From Pachyseris speciosa (Eukaryota; Cnidaria; Anthozoa; Scleractinia; Pachyseridae), in contig JAEMWC010000047.1 in assembly GCA_016490735.1 (NCBI GenBank), positions 1,041,001 through 1,105,000 on the forward strand: 64,000 nt of DNA, given 5' to 3'. Every line of letters begins with the position of its first letter. Within the stretch, counting starts at the first letter, position 1. The translations under genes and the position numbers were made by a program. The notes under the pieces were generated by a model. That model was given only the letters and a program-made list of their open reading frames with translations. It was not told the DNA's origin and did no database searches. Positions 22,665 to 32,317 of the stretch are shown here, piece after piece.

Positions 22665-23138
22665 GAAACTACGCTACCAAAATGGATGCCGCAAGCACAA
22701 GATTAGACTGTATTGGGACGTTGTTATTTGTGCACATGCTTTATATAATGAGGTGTTAAAAAAAGTATTGCACAACGTATTATAGGTTATCTCCTCATCT
22801 GATAGACAATCAGGACAAATAAAACAAACAAACAAAAAGAACAAATTATTTATATTGCACCAGTGGATTGTTTGACACGTTCGAGGTCCAGGAATCTGTA
22901 ATCATGGTACAACGGCAACGTATGAAAATTTGCGCTTCAGCTCATCCCATTGGCGCAACTATAACATGTAGATCAGTGATCGAATTTTTTTCACAACCTG
23001 GAAAAAATCGAAGCAGCCGGATCTCCTTGCGTTTCATGTTACGGACAGCACAATCTCGACTCACGCAACAGCTGTTCACAAGACGCGTGACATGTCGAGC
23101 GTGCGGGGATTTCGATGTAGTTTTTGGATCGTTTTGGA

Positions 23139-24022
23139 GAAATGAAGACGAACAAGGACAAAAGGTACAAACAAACATATCGTGCACCTGATTATATACG
23201 AAACAGAATACATATTTAATGTAGATTGTGAACTATTGGCTTTGAGTGATAAGAACATGACCCAGTGCATGTTCGCATATATTTAGCGAGGCAAGTTTAG
23301 TACCTGAAAGCTGGGTTATGCCGTAGTACTTTTCGGCTGAAACTGTAAGACTTGAGATTACCTAAATTACACTTATTTTGGCTGAAATATTGGTTTGATT
23401 ATTGATTTGTGTCGCGCCGAACCTGAAAACTGTCAAGTCAGAAGGGTCAAATTTCACTCAAGTGCTCCGTGAATTTCGCGTTCCCAAAAATTCATTTCAT
23501 ATGTTGCCCAAAGTTTCAAAAACATATTTTGAAAGCTTTGAGGTTGCTTTTTAATGTAGAATGGTTTTTGTTGTTTGAAATTAGGTACCGGGTGTGATTT
23601 TTGGCCTTCGAATTTCGACAAAATTTTCCTCCCGCGAAATCCTCAAAATTTTGTAAATATTTAAAAATCTGTAAAATATTCTAGTCGCAATCAATTCAAG
23701 GGCACTGCCATTCAAAATGCGTGTTCAAACGTCTTAAATGTGATAAGAAGCTTTGTGGCTTGAATGATATTTCAATTAGATTCAAATCAAGCTCTTTCCG
23801 TGGCCCGGTCTACGGCCTTGAAAAAGCGATCTGGCAGAGGTTATAAAGCGCCCGAACTTGACACCATCCATATGACCAAAATATTCATCCGATGAAAATA
23901 AAATTTATATTTTCATTAATAGAATCCCTAGGGTAGTCCACAGATTTTTTTTCGGATTTTCCAAAATTTTTATAATTCCCTCCTCCGGTCGATATTTACA
24001 GACATCCGCTCTTAATTATCTC
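23139..24022 (-). repeat. Right arm of the large inverted repeat
   Basis: It is the reverse complement of 18331-19280, ending ACAGACATCCGCTCTTAA. The inner edge is near GAAGACGAACAAGGACAAAA (23140). One difference is that the right arm carries ATCCCTAGGGTAGTCC where the left reads the complement of CTATAGGTATTC, so the arms have diverged independently. Confidence 0.8.
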
Positions 24023-24085
24023 TAAAAAATGCGTGGCTACCTACAATTTTTTTAAATTTTTTAGTTCACAAGTTTATAACAGTTT

Positions 24086-24165
24086 AACATGTAAGTAAAA
24101 TAGATTACACTAACACTCACACATTTAACATGTAAGTGAACAAGATTACAATAACACTCACACAT
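24086..24165. repeat. ~40-bp tandem duplication, CA-rich
   Basis: TTTAACATGTAAGTAAAATA and TTTAACATGTAAGTGAACAA are each followed by GATTACA(A/C)TAACACTCAC. The flanking sequence is (CACA)-rich. The open frame here owes its length to the repeat. Confidence 0.7.
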
Positions 24166-24487
24166 ACACTTACAGACACATACACATCTAAACTTGCATA
24201 CAAGCACCCACACTCATTATAGATTACAGTACTTGCTACAGGTCGGTTTACATTGTTTGCCGTGATATCCCACCATAGCCTTACAAGTTTCAGAATTAAA
24301 TAGAGAATGGAAATTGGAAATCGCTGCCCACCAAACAACTTGACAAAGGAAGAGGAAATTTTCGCACTGTGTAGACGACATAAAAGGTCCCTATTTCTCA
24401 TTAAATTTCTCCAATTTTCTTTTCACTTTTCAATTGCCCTTACCAACATCTACTTTTTTTGAGTAGTGATAATCCGCGTAAATATAT

Positions 24488-24691
24488 TGTAACGCGAAAG
24501 GATCACCAAATACAACGGGCTTATTACAGCTCTGGAAAACGTGTTACAGGCACAAAGACTGTCACACACTCACACTATAGACACGTTAATCTCTCACTTT
24601 TATACTTCTTATTGCGCGGCCATTACGCCAGCTATACGCCACAAAACTGTCTCTCGCTAGCTCGCGCACATACAATTAGCGTTTCGTTACA
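24488..24691 (-). repeat. 3' LTR of the gag/cold-shock element
   Basis: On the minus strand it runs TGTAACGAAACGC...GCGTTACA. It is about 94-95% identical by eye to the 5' LTR, with the same TATA box (plus 24597-24604). The outer flank is ATAT, matching the flank of the 5' LTR at 28938-28941. Confidence 0.9.
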
Positions 24692-24706
24692 TTTGCCCCC
24701 CTCCAA
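24692..24706 (-). promoter_or_regulatory. Polypurine tract
   Basis: Immediately before the 3' LTR the minus strand reads GGAGGGGGGCAAATG, a purine run that would prime plus-strand DNA synthesis. Confidence 0.7.
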
Positions 24707-24967
24707 CAAAAAGGATGCGTCCCCGCATCAGAAAGCTATCCTCGGGAACAGATAAACAGTTCGAATATAAACTGAAGTTAACAAAGCCGAATGCTTGCGT
24801 CCTTGTCTAACACTTGAACTTAGGTAAGTCAACAACGAAATTCGCCAGTGAACTTGAAACTGTTCAATATATATATCAACAAAAACTGTTCATTTCAGTG
24901 TCTCTCTCCGCGACACGTACGTGTGATTAACAATGCTGATCACATTTTTTTGTTACTGTCTGTTAAC

Positions 24968-25765
24968 TTAGTCCTCCTTAAATAATGAATTAAGTACCTT
25001 TGAATATTCTGCATCAGCGGCCACTGCAGTATCCGCATTTTCTTCCCCCGGTTCTTCTTGAAGAAGGTGTCCAGGATACCTGGCGAAGAGCTGAGGTCGG
25101 ATTCGAGGTAGATGCTGCTCTCCACACTCTTGCTTCCTCCTCAGGTTGTCACCACTTTCCTCTAGCCTGAACTCCATAGCTTTGCTCTTTAATACTTCTC
25201 TCTCTGCTCTTCTATCTCCTCGTGATGCTGGACCGAAACAGTACATACCATAGGAAGATTCTTCTCGAAACAATGGACTGCGACATATTTCCCTGTTATA
25301 ATCCCTCTCTCGCTGATCATTTAGCCTTTTTCGACGTCTTTGTCTGTCCTTATATCGACGAAATAAATTTCCTCCACGAACTGGGACATCCCTTCTAGCG
25401 TGACTGACATTACTACCACCATTTCCCGTCACATTAATGGCTTTAAGAGCCTTAACTCCAGACACAACATCAAACTTCACAACATCACCCTCTCTAACGT
25501 TCTGGACAATCTTCCTGCAAGTCACTCTTTTGACTGCTGATCTATGAACATATACATCTTTGTTGTCATCTCTTTTGATGAGTCCATAGCCACTCTTGAC
25601 GTTAAACCATTTCACCTTCCCATTCACGTTATTTGCAAGGACCTCATTTTTCTCAGCACTATTCGCTTTGTTGCTCAATTCGCTGTTTCTATTACTGTAC
25701 TGGTGTGTCTCCTCCACACTCTTTTGTGCCTCAGAGTATGACGATGGGGGCCCTATACGACACAA
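24968..25765 (-). CDS. Y-box-type cold-shock domain protein within retroelement
   Basis: The 265-codon frame is open and intronless. Residues ~46-117 form a cold-shock domain of the Y-box class: GKVKWFNVKSGYGLIKR (RNP1-like, with L where F is usual), DVYVHRSAVKR (RNP2-like), then VREGDVVKFDVV and AINVTGNGG. After it comes a basic Arg-rich tail (RRYKDRQRRRKRLNDQRER), as in Y-box proteins, and an acidic C-terminus (QEEPGEENADTAVAADAEY). Y-box proteins bind single-stranded RNA/DNA and coat mRNA. There is no ATG at the start; the frame is open upstream to about 25825 and overlaps the end of gag in the -1 frame. This suggests production as a Gag fusion by frameshifting, where pol normally sits. 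It is intact although gag is broken. Confidence 0.75.
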   Translation of the reverse strand: MCRIGPPSSYSEAQKSVEETHQYSNRNSELSNKANSAEKNEVLANNVNGKVKWFNVKSGYGLIKRDDNKDVYVHRSAVKRVTCRKIVQNVREGDVVKFDVVSGVKALKAINVTGNGGSNVSHARRDVPVRGGNLFRRYKDRQRRRKRLNDQRERDYNREICRSPLFREESSYGMYCFGPASRGDRRAEREVLKSKAMEFRLEESGDNLRRKQECGEQHLPRIRPQLFARYPGHLLQEEPGEENADTAVAADAEYSKVLNSLFKED

Positions 25766-25776
25766 CCGGACCGAAC

Positions 25777-26744
25777 TTAGGCCCTCAAGTTCAGCCCGTC
25801 CCCATTCCCCGGCTGTTGGCTATCTGTTTCTCCGAGGGAACGTCTCTGACACTCGCGGGAGAAGTGGCCTGGCGTTCCGCAGTTCCAGCAGACTCTATTG
25901 CCCAGATTTCGTGAACTCCGCGTACCAGTTTTCTCCATTCTTCCAGGTCCAGTCATCCGTCTCATGAAATCATCAAGGAGCTGCCTCTGTTCCTCTCGAT
26001 CTTTCTACATTTCTTGGAGAATCTTACTGATTGATGACCCAAAGATCTCCGCTGGCTTCTCTGAAGGGTGAGTTCCTACGGTATTTGTTGTAGGTCGACT
26101 GGGTCAAAGGCGCTGCCGTTCCGACGCTTGGAACGCTTCAACTTCAACAGCCAAGGAGAGTACCTCCTGGATTGATTTTGTTCTTGCTTGAAGTATATTC
26201 CATCTTGTCTCGGTATCCAAGAGCGCGTCCTCAAAGTGGTCCTTCTCCATAACATCTCTGACGGAAGGCGGTGCATCCGGGTATGCTTGTCGTACGAGTC
26301 TTTGGATCGCCTGTGCCAATTGTGGTATGGTCTCGTCCTTTTCTCTAACGCGGTTCCTCAACTGGGCACAAAAAAGTTCCGCTTTTCTACCATTTCCAAA
26401 TCGCAAGGACAACGCTTCTGTAAGGACACTGTAATCTCTTCTCAAACTCCGATCTAGGTCCGCGAGGACTGATTGAGCCGATCCTGTTAAACTGGCCGCA
26501 AGGTAAATGGCCTTCACTGACGCGTCCCATTGGTTCATTTCTGCTATTAATTTGAATTGAACATGATAATCTTCCCACGATGTCTTCCCGTCGAACGGCG
26601 AGGGAGTAATCAGCGGTTTCGCCAGTGGACGAGAGTTTCCTTCGTTTCTTCGGCTAACTTCCGGTTCCCGCGCGCGCTCAACTGCATCCGGTTCGCTTCC
26701 AGGTTCCACGCGGTTTGGCGATGCGTTGTCGATCCGCCATATTA
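25777..26744 (-). pseudogene. Gag core with CCHC zinc knuckle
   Basis: A single minus-strand frame interrupted by two stops (TGA near 26105, TAG near 25995). The first part holds a Ty3/Gypsy capsid-like region: FDGKTSWEDYHVQFKLIAEM, LAASLTGSAQSVLADL, LTEALSLRFGNG and ELFCAQLRNRVREKDETIPQ. After the stops comes KDREEQRQLLDDFMRRM and then CWNCGTPGHFSREC, a C-X2-C-X4-H-X4-C knuckle that would bind RNA. The role is particle assembly and RNA packaging. The upstream edge is the nested MITE at 26745. The stops mean this copy cannot make full Gag unless they are read through. Confidence 0.75.
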
Positions 26745-28109
26745 GGGAGCTTTAGCAACTATGACGGCGACGGTAACGAAAACGTCACTTCAAAATAGAA
26801 CTTCTCGTTTTTGTATCGCTTTCGCTATTATTCCAATTTGTTTAACTTGGAAAATACTGGTGAACTATTCGGGGACTAAATTGTTATGAACGCCGTTAAA
26901 GTGAGGAAAAAGAAAGAAAATTTTACAGTCATATGCTCCTGTTCTCCAGAAAACCTAAAATTTGGTCATTTCACGTTGTTGTTTTGCAGAGGACGGGAAA
27001 GAAATATACCAAAATGTAAAACGCACGTGCAGAGCCATTGTTTTATGCTCATTAACCCTTTGACTCCCAAAGACGCATATAGGCGTAAAATATACTGCTT
27101 TTGCTTTAATGATTTATTTCTTTTTAAATTTTGTCACAAAGACATAATAATGTGTAAATAGCACTAAATGGTGCTTTTTGCAATTATCAAATCCAAAAAC
27201 CCGACAACAATACCCGAATTCCGCTGCATAGCACAGTTTGTTTGGCAGCAAAGCCCAAAATGCCAATCTTTTGGCCAAAGAACAACACCAAAAATTACAC
27301 ATTTTCGTGGTCAACTTTTTAATAAAAAAACATTGCCCAAAAATCAAAATTCTACATTTACAGCAAACCTTAAAGCCAGACCTTGGCATCTGGAGGGAAA
27401 TTTTCCTGTCACTTTTTCCGCAAGCCACGCTTTAGCCATTTTATTGGAGCCAATCTCGCGTATCTCAACTTGTCTTGTTCACGCCCCAAAAGAATTCTGG
27501 GAAAGTCAACTATTCAAGGAACATAGAACCCTTCCATTTCCTATTTCCAAGTTTTTTTGTAAGTGTCGGGCCACCCAGTACTACCAGGAAAATATGACGT
27601 CGATTGAACTTTTTACCAGTCAAAACTAGCCCAAATTGCCCTGGTAGGCCCTGGAATCCTTCCACAAAGTTAGCAGAGAGACAGCTTCGGCCATCCACCG
27701 CCATATTGGCTACGAAGCAGATTTAGCGTCTCATTCAGCAAGAAACCGTCTCTCACCTCTGGCTTCTTTCAAAGGCTTGCCTTTACCCACATTCCAGCTT
27801 AAGGATGCCAGCCTGGGGGCCTTGGTGGAGGAAAATGGCTCGAAAAAACCTCATAAAGCGGCAAATTTACCACAATCAAGCTTGTTGACTCGGTAAACGA
27901 ACAACAGCCGCTAATGTGGGTGACGTCACACCTTTAGAGTGAGCCCACAGTGACACAAAACCGCTGTTATTTCCATCGCAACTCCTTAAATGGAAAAGAT
28001 TATCACTAAAAATTTACTAAAAAAATGCAATAAATTGGTAGTCAAAGGGTTGAGGCTATTGTTTGGTGGCGTTCTCGTTGCCGTTGCCGTCGTCGTTGCT
28101 AAAGCTCCC
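26745..28109. mobile_element. MITE with GGGAGCTTTAGCAAC ends, nested in gag
   Basis: The left end is GGGAGCTTTAGCAACTATGA (26745) and the right end, inverted, is GGAGCTTTAGCAACGACGAC (28109). Each is followed by GGC(G/A)ACGG(T/C)AACGA(A/G)AACG. Without the second MITE inside, it is about 370 bp. It splits gag of the LTR element, so it is younger than that element. The target duplication is unclear. The superfamily is not identified. Confidence 0.75.
27056..28049. mobile_element. TTAA-flanked MITE (piggyBac-like candidate), 994 bp
   Basis: TTAA (27052-27055) is followed by CCCTTTGACTCCCAAAG. The right end is TTGGTAGTCAAAGGG followed by TTGA (28050-28053), a one-base decay of TTAA. The CCC...GGG ends and TTAA target fit piggyBac, and the ends are related to those of 19721-20730. 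It sits inside the MITE 26745-28109, making a three-level nest. No transposase is present. The 153-codon plus-strand frame at 27168-27629 has no recognisable motif. Confidence 0.7.
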
Positions 28110-28113
28110 TCTT

Positions 28114-28380
28114 TTATCGTCGAGGCGATCGATCTCCGTTTGGAATCGCTGTGACATCCGCCTCCATTTCTTCGCTGTTATACAGCAGCTTCTGGCCCAA
28201 CTCCTGGATGGCGGCAACGAAGGAAACCAGAGATTCTTGTTCGGTTGGAATAGCGTAGTTCGCTTCCGGAGTGACCGAGTCTTGAGGAGCATTATTCACA
28301 GTGTCAAATACATCGGTTTCGTAGTCGCTGCAGCTAGGATTCATCTGTATTTCCCGGTAACTCCGATCCGCTGCTGCCAT
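28114..28380 (-). pseudogene. N-terminal gag piece of the gag/cold-shock element
   Basis: The ATG at 28380 opens 88 codons (MAAADRSYREIQ...), including an acidic stretch SCSDYETDVFDTV. It lies about 340 bp inside the 5' LTR, the usual gag leader distance. The frame runs into a stop at 28114, just before the nested MITE at 28109, so the insertion cuts gag here. No domain is recognised. Whether this frame joined the gag core before the insertion cannot be settled by reading alone. Confidence 0.55.
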
Positions 28381-28716
28381 CCTGACCCGTTTATTCTTTG
28401 AATAAGCACTAGTTAACGGTCACCTGGATCACGTAAGTAACACAAGCAACAAAAACTCAACGAACTACACGGCAACCAATATTCAGATCAAGATGAACAA
28501 CAACGTAACAACAACAACAACCACTAGCACTATAACTGCCGCTGTGATCCGCAGCATACAACACAGCTCAAATTAGGCAACGTCAAATCTAACTACAAAA
28601 TCTCACGTCGTGCAGCCTACGATAACGAAGACACAGCCGCTCGCAGGATGGCAAATAAACCACTGTCACCAAAAAACAAAACAACCTGACCTGCGGTCCT
28701 GTAGGCGTGGGCTCTC

Positions 28717-28735
28717 GTCCGACTTCTGACACCAA
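28717..28735 (-). promoter_or_regulatory. Primer-binding site (tRNA-Leu-like)
   Basis: Directly inside the 5' LTR the minus strand reads TTGGTGTCAGAAGTCGGACG. TGGTGTCAG(A/G)AGT is complementary to the 3' end of a leucine-type tRNA, and this class of PBS is common in Ty3/Gypsy elements. The exact tRNA is an inference. Confidence 0.7.
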
Positions 28736-28937
28736 TGTAATGTGAAAGCATCACAAATACAACGGGTTTATTACAGCTCTGGAAAACGTGTTACAGGCAC
28801 AAAGACTGTCACACACTCACACTATACACACGTTAATCTCTCACTTTTATACTTCTTGTTGCGCGGCCATTACGGAGTTATACGCCACAAAACTGTCTCT
28901 CGCTAGCTCGCGCACATACAATTAGCGTTTCTTTACA
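28736..28937 (-). repeat. 5' LTR of the gag/cold-shock element
   Basis: On the minus strand it runs TGTAAAGAAACGC...CACATTACA. It holds a TATA box (TATAAAAG, plus 28844-28851) and an AATAAA polyadenylation signal (plus 28767-28772), in the order expected for U3-R-U5. It differs from the 3' LTR at about a dozen positions, so the insertion is not very recent. Confidence 0.9.
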
Positions 28938-28968
28938 ATATCTTCATATTTGGAGGCACCTTCCTTAA

Positions 28969-29353
28969 AGGAGCACTGTCACCGGGATTTTTGCTGTTTT
29001 TGGTTCAATTCTGCCAAAATTACTGCCTTTTATCTGTTATCGTGCAAACAATGCTTGTACAGAATCAACAAGATGAATTCCAATGAAATTTTGGCAAGAA
29101 GAGCTAACCATAATAATTTTTTTTTGGTGATTTTTCAATGCATAGCTTGAAATTTTGAAAAAACTGGCAAGTTTTTTCAAATTTCAATCCATTTCCATCC
29201 TCGTAATCTTACATGGAATACAGATGTTTATGGTGTCAATGCAGTACTACAGTCTTTGGCAACAAAACTAGACCATTATTTTAAGGTTTCCACTGATACA
29301 TTGGCAGTTTTAAGCTTTTTAAAGTGATGGTACAATAGCGTGACACTGCCCCT
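28969..29353. mobile_element. TTAA-flanked MITE, 385 bp
   Basis: TTAA (28965-28968) is followed by AGGAGCACTGTCAC. The right end is GTGACACTGCCCCT followed by TTAA (29354-29357). The terminal inverted repeats pair over about 16 bp. The interior includes TTTTTGGTGATTTTTCAATG and encodes nothing. Confidence 0.75.
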
Positions 29354-29393
29354 TTAAAACCAATATTTTGGGAGGCACAGTCTTCCTTCATCA

Positions 29394-29638
29394 GGGCCCG
29401 GTTGTTCGAAAACCGATTAACTTAATCCAGGATTAGCGTAAACTTTGGTTTCAGTTTTTAAGTTTTGGATAAAAGTTTCTTTTGGTGCTTTTTGCTTTTC
29501 AGTATTGACGTCCTCTAATCTAAAATTCTGCAGAATATCAGCGTTGAACAACGTTTGTGGATAGAGAAATAAAGTCCTTGGTTAATTCTTAATCTTGGAT
29601 TAGGGTTACCGGTAATCGGCTTTTGAACAACCGGGCCC
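29394..29638. mobile_element. Palindromic MITE with GGGCCCGGTTGTTC ends, 245 bp
   Basis: The left end GGGCCCGGTTGTTCGAAAAC and the right end TTTTGAACAACCGGGCCC pair, and pairing continues inward through CGATTA / TAATCGG and AATCCAGGATTAG / CTTGGATTAGG. MITEs with this kind of end are widespread in marine invertebrates. It has no coding content. Confidence 0.8.
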
Positions 29639-29997
29639 AGGGTGTTACAGATTATGACCCTAAGGCAAAACGACGTTACAACTAAAATACGTTGTTGATA
29701 TAATATACTATGGTAAAGGTAAACAATATAAAGTAAAATAAAATAAAAAACGGCACAGTTTGAAAATTTGAAAAATACATAACATGAAAACATAACTAGT
29801 GTGTATTGTAACTCAGAACTGTGTATTTTCCTCTGTATTGCTGATATAATCGGGAGTGGAAGCTGAATAATTGGACCTCGATTATTCATTACTCTTTGCG
29901 TGTTTTTTTGAATTATTGATTGTTGCTTTTAAACTTTTGTGGGTTATTCATTATTCATCATTATTTCTTCAATACACGAAATATTTTCCCCTGTTAA

Positions 29998-30330
29998 GCC
30001 CAGGCCAAACGGACTCGCAAGTAGACGCAAGTAACCGCAAGCTGAACTTGCGGAGAGATTTGCGTTGGGTGGCCAAGTCACAAAGAAACCCATTTCAATG
30101 GCTACAAAGTTGCTATAACCTCGAATGATGTCACTCAACTTGCGTTGACTTGAGTTGGGTGGCTGAAAGGTGAAAAGCTTGTGTCGACTTTCGTCAAAAT
30201 TTGGTCTCGACCTAAATGAGCGCAAGTCCTTGCAAGTCAACGCAAGTGCACGCAAGCCATGGCCAAACGGAGTCGCAAGTAGACGCAAGTTTTCTACTTC
30301 GTCTACTTGCGAGTCTGTTTGGCCTGGGCT
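29998..30330. mobile_element. TTA(A)-target MITE in copy A, 333 bp
   Basis: The ends are GCCCAGGCCAAACGGACTCG and CGAGTCTGTTTGGCCTGGGCT, with TTAA on both sides (29994-29997, 30331-30334). The paralogous site in copy B near 42350 (CCCCTGTTAAACTTGAATTC) lacks the insertion, which confirms both ends. Perfect AGCCC...GGGCT ends with a 3-bp TTA duplication would fit PIF/Harbinger; a 4-bp TTAA would fit piggyBac. The interior repeats the motif CGCAAGTAGACGCAAGT several times. Confidence 0.85.
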
Positions 30331-30843
30331 TTAAACTCGAATTCAGGTTTAATTATAATGCATTAGGTCATAATAGCGGAGCTCCGCCAAGCGGAGCACC
30401 ATTGTTAAGAAAATATGGAAACCCATCTATTCGAGAACATTTGGAAAAACAAATCTACTAGAAACTAGAAATAATTACAGCAAAACCGAAAACAAAAACT
30501 AACGTAGATGGTCAAACCAGGTTGAGATTAAACAGGACTGTATAACCGAAAATAAACTTTAGTTAACAAAAATCGAACCGGTTTTTCACGTTAATCTCAA
30601 TTTGTATGAACGTGTAAATTAGAAAAGCTTTGAAATGTCAATGTTTGTTGTGTGCCTGTGATTTCAGCAATTGGACTGTTGCACTACCAGTTTAATTTCA
30701 AGTTTAGAGTTCATAATTACTGCAAACAAATACATGGCCAAGCCCGTTAATTCCGTCTCCTCTTTTGGACCCTGTAGAGTTTACCCTCAAGTTGTGCGAT
30801 TATAAACCAAAACTGTCACATGCGCGTTGCTGAACACCTCGAT

Positions 30844-31045
30844 CTATTATTGACAGACACGGTGTCTAGGATGGTCACCAGAAGAGTCCTCATCCGACAC
30901 TTCTTCATTTTCGACTATTTCCTCGTCAGGGTCAATGTCACTGTCGGCGCCACCTTTTAGCAGTCGTTCGATTCTATCCGCTTCCTTTTTGGGGAGCTTT
31001 TAGGATTTCAATACGACACAAGGGCTCGTGCTGCTCCTCGAAGTC
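30844..31045 (-). CDS. Candidate acidic terminal exon, copy A
   Basis: Minus-strand frame: KKEADRIERLLKGGADSDID, then DEEIVENEEVSDEDSSGD and PRHRVCQ, then stops. It is a short basic segment followed by a strongly acidic one. Such acidic stretches occur at N-termini of piggyBac-type transposases and in many nuclear proteins, so no function is assigned. The expected acceptor reads TTTTGAAG where the other copies read TTTTCAG, so this copy has lost its AG-proximal context. It is open over the acidic region, like copy C. Confidence 0.35.
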
Positions 31046-31211
31046 CTTCAAAAGACCTGGAAATTAATTGTATATGTCAAGGGCGCTTGAAAAGCCCTTG
31101 AAAAGAAGAAATAGTGAAAACTCCTCGAATTTTTTGTTCAGATGAAAAATGATAACATTACAGTTAGTTGCCCTATTTCAGGACACATCATGCAAAACTG
31201 TAACGTCTTAC

Positions 31212-31262
31212 CTTCAAACTGCACTAACGAGTTAAAAGTTAGCCACAGTGTAGCTTCCATTG
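31212..31262 (-). CDS. Candidate 51-nt exon (MEATLWL type), copy A
   Basis: The exon is bounded by TTGCCAG and a strong donor GAAG|GTAAGA (plus 31211). It encodes MEATLWLTFNSLVQFEG read from CA|ATG to G|GT, i.e. 2 + 48 + 1 nt, so it is phase 1 on both sides. The next exon (30844-31045) would continue in the matching phase. The same boundaries recur in B, C and D. Product unknown. Confidence 0.4.
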
Positions 31263-32317
31263 CTGGCAATTAGTTTCATCGCTTGAAGCTCGTTGGTTTC
31301 TTTCTAATTGCGGAAAGACTACGTCAAATTCGGTGCCCTAATTCAGGACAGGTTGCCCTATTTCCGGACAATCGTTACGAGATACTCCATTTTTTCTTTG
31401 AAATATTCTTCTCGGTCATGGCAAAATACATCATATAAAAGTCAAATAAAGAAACATTCCTTTAAAAAATTATATTTTGCCCGAATTTTTAAGTTCTAGC
31501 GACAAAGGCATCAAACCCAAATGCCGGAGTTTGGCAAGATTATCATGGGTGAATAATGTTAAACTCATGCAGTACTGGAGTCAAAAATCGTTATTCTTAA
31601 AAAAAAAAAATTTAATCTCCAATGTTGCTTTTACAGTCAAAACGCTAAATTAATCACAAAAACGTATTTGAATTGTGATATGCTATTATTCCCTCCCCTC
31701 CCGACACGCGCCGGGTGAAATTTACAGCTTTCAGGTTATGGCTTGATCTGTGTGACCTGGGAGTAATTGTCTTTCTTGGCGCTTTCATTTTTAAATTCTT
31801 TACAGTATGGAGTTTGATATCACTGAAAAATAACAAGAAAGGGCATCGAAAAAGCTGCAGTTATCAGAAGTGAAATGAAACTGTCTAATACAGTTGTTTC
31901 TTTGAACTTAATTATGGGTTTTAATTAAAATAATGCTATGAGTACTGTACCTTATGTTCGTTTCGTCAAATAAGATTTTAGTAAATAAACAATGTTTCAC
32001 CCCTGGAAACGACAATAGAGAACGAAGTTTAATCAATACCAAAACAGGTAAGCTTAAATTAAGAGAGACAGCAACTATTCCTTGAATTTCCTTTCAACTG
32101 AAAAAACAAACATGGTATGCTATCATTAGGTGTCAGGAATTGAAAACCCTTCCCAAAAATGCAATAAACTCTTTAGTAGTCTTGCTCAGAGATGCGAAAC
32201 TGCAAACGGTAAATTTTGATATGGTGGAAAAACTAGTCCTTTTAGCTTCACTTCTGTCGAAATAAAAGACAATCTCTATGGCGCATTTGGCGACGCGCAA
32301 TAAAAATCACATTTAAT
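31263..32317. other. Unit DNA of copy A up to the DIRS-bearing insertion
   Basis: On the minus strand it holds CTTGTTATTTTTCAG|TGATATC (acceptor-like) followed by ACTCCATACTGTAAAG (about 31825-31760), present in A, C and D and a candidate upstream exon. No other coding signal is visible. Confidence 0.4.

Larger units (their letters stand above)
24488..28937 (-). mobile_element. LTR retroelement: gag plus cold-shock domain, no pol
   Basis: The element is bounded by ~203-bp direct LTRs (28736-28937 as 5' LTR, 24488-24691 as 3' LTR in minus orientation). The LTRs begin TGTAA and end TTACA and are flanked by ATAT on both sides (4-bp TSD). A primer-binding site and a polypurine tract sit at the expected places. 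Internal order on the minus strand: gag N-terminal piece, a nested MITE pair, gag core with a CCHC knuckle, then a 265-codon frame with a Y-box-type cold-shock domain. There is no protease, RT, RNase H or integrase. Without the nested MITEs it is about 3.1 kb. It would need enzymes from a related Ty3/Gypsy-type element, so it is a non-autonomous element that appears to have captured a host RNA-binding protein. Confidence 0.85.

Noticed and set aside
22942..23191. ORFs at the inner edge of the right inverted arm
   Set aside because: Overlapping frames open on both strands, no recognisable motif, and part lies inside repeat DNA.
24117..24401. Open frame of 94 codons on the minus strand with VSVSVCVSV
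   Set aside because: It is a translation of a CACA-rich tandem duplication.
25596..26457. Plus-strand frames of 89-123 codons over the retroelement
   Set aside because: They lie antisense to gag and to the cold-shock frame, which carry clear domain motifs; these are shadows.
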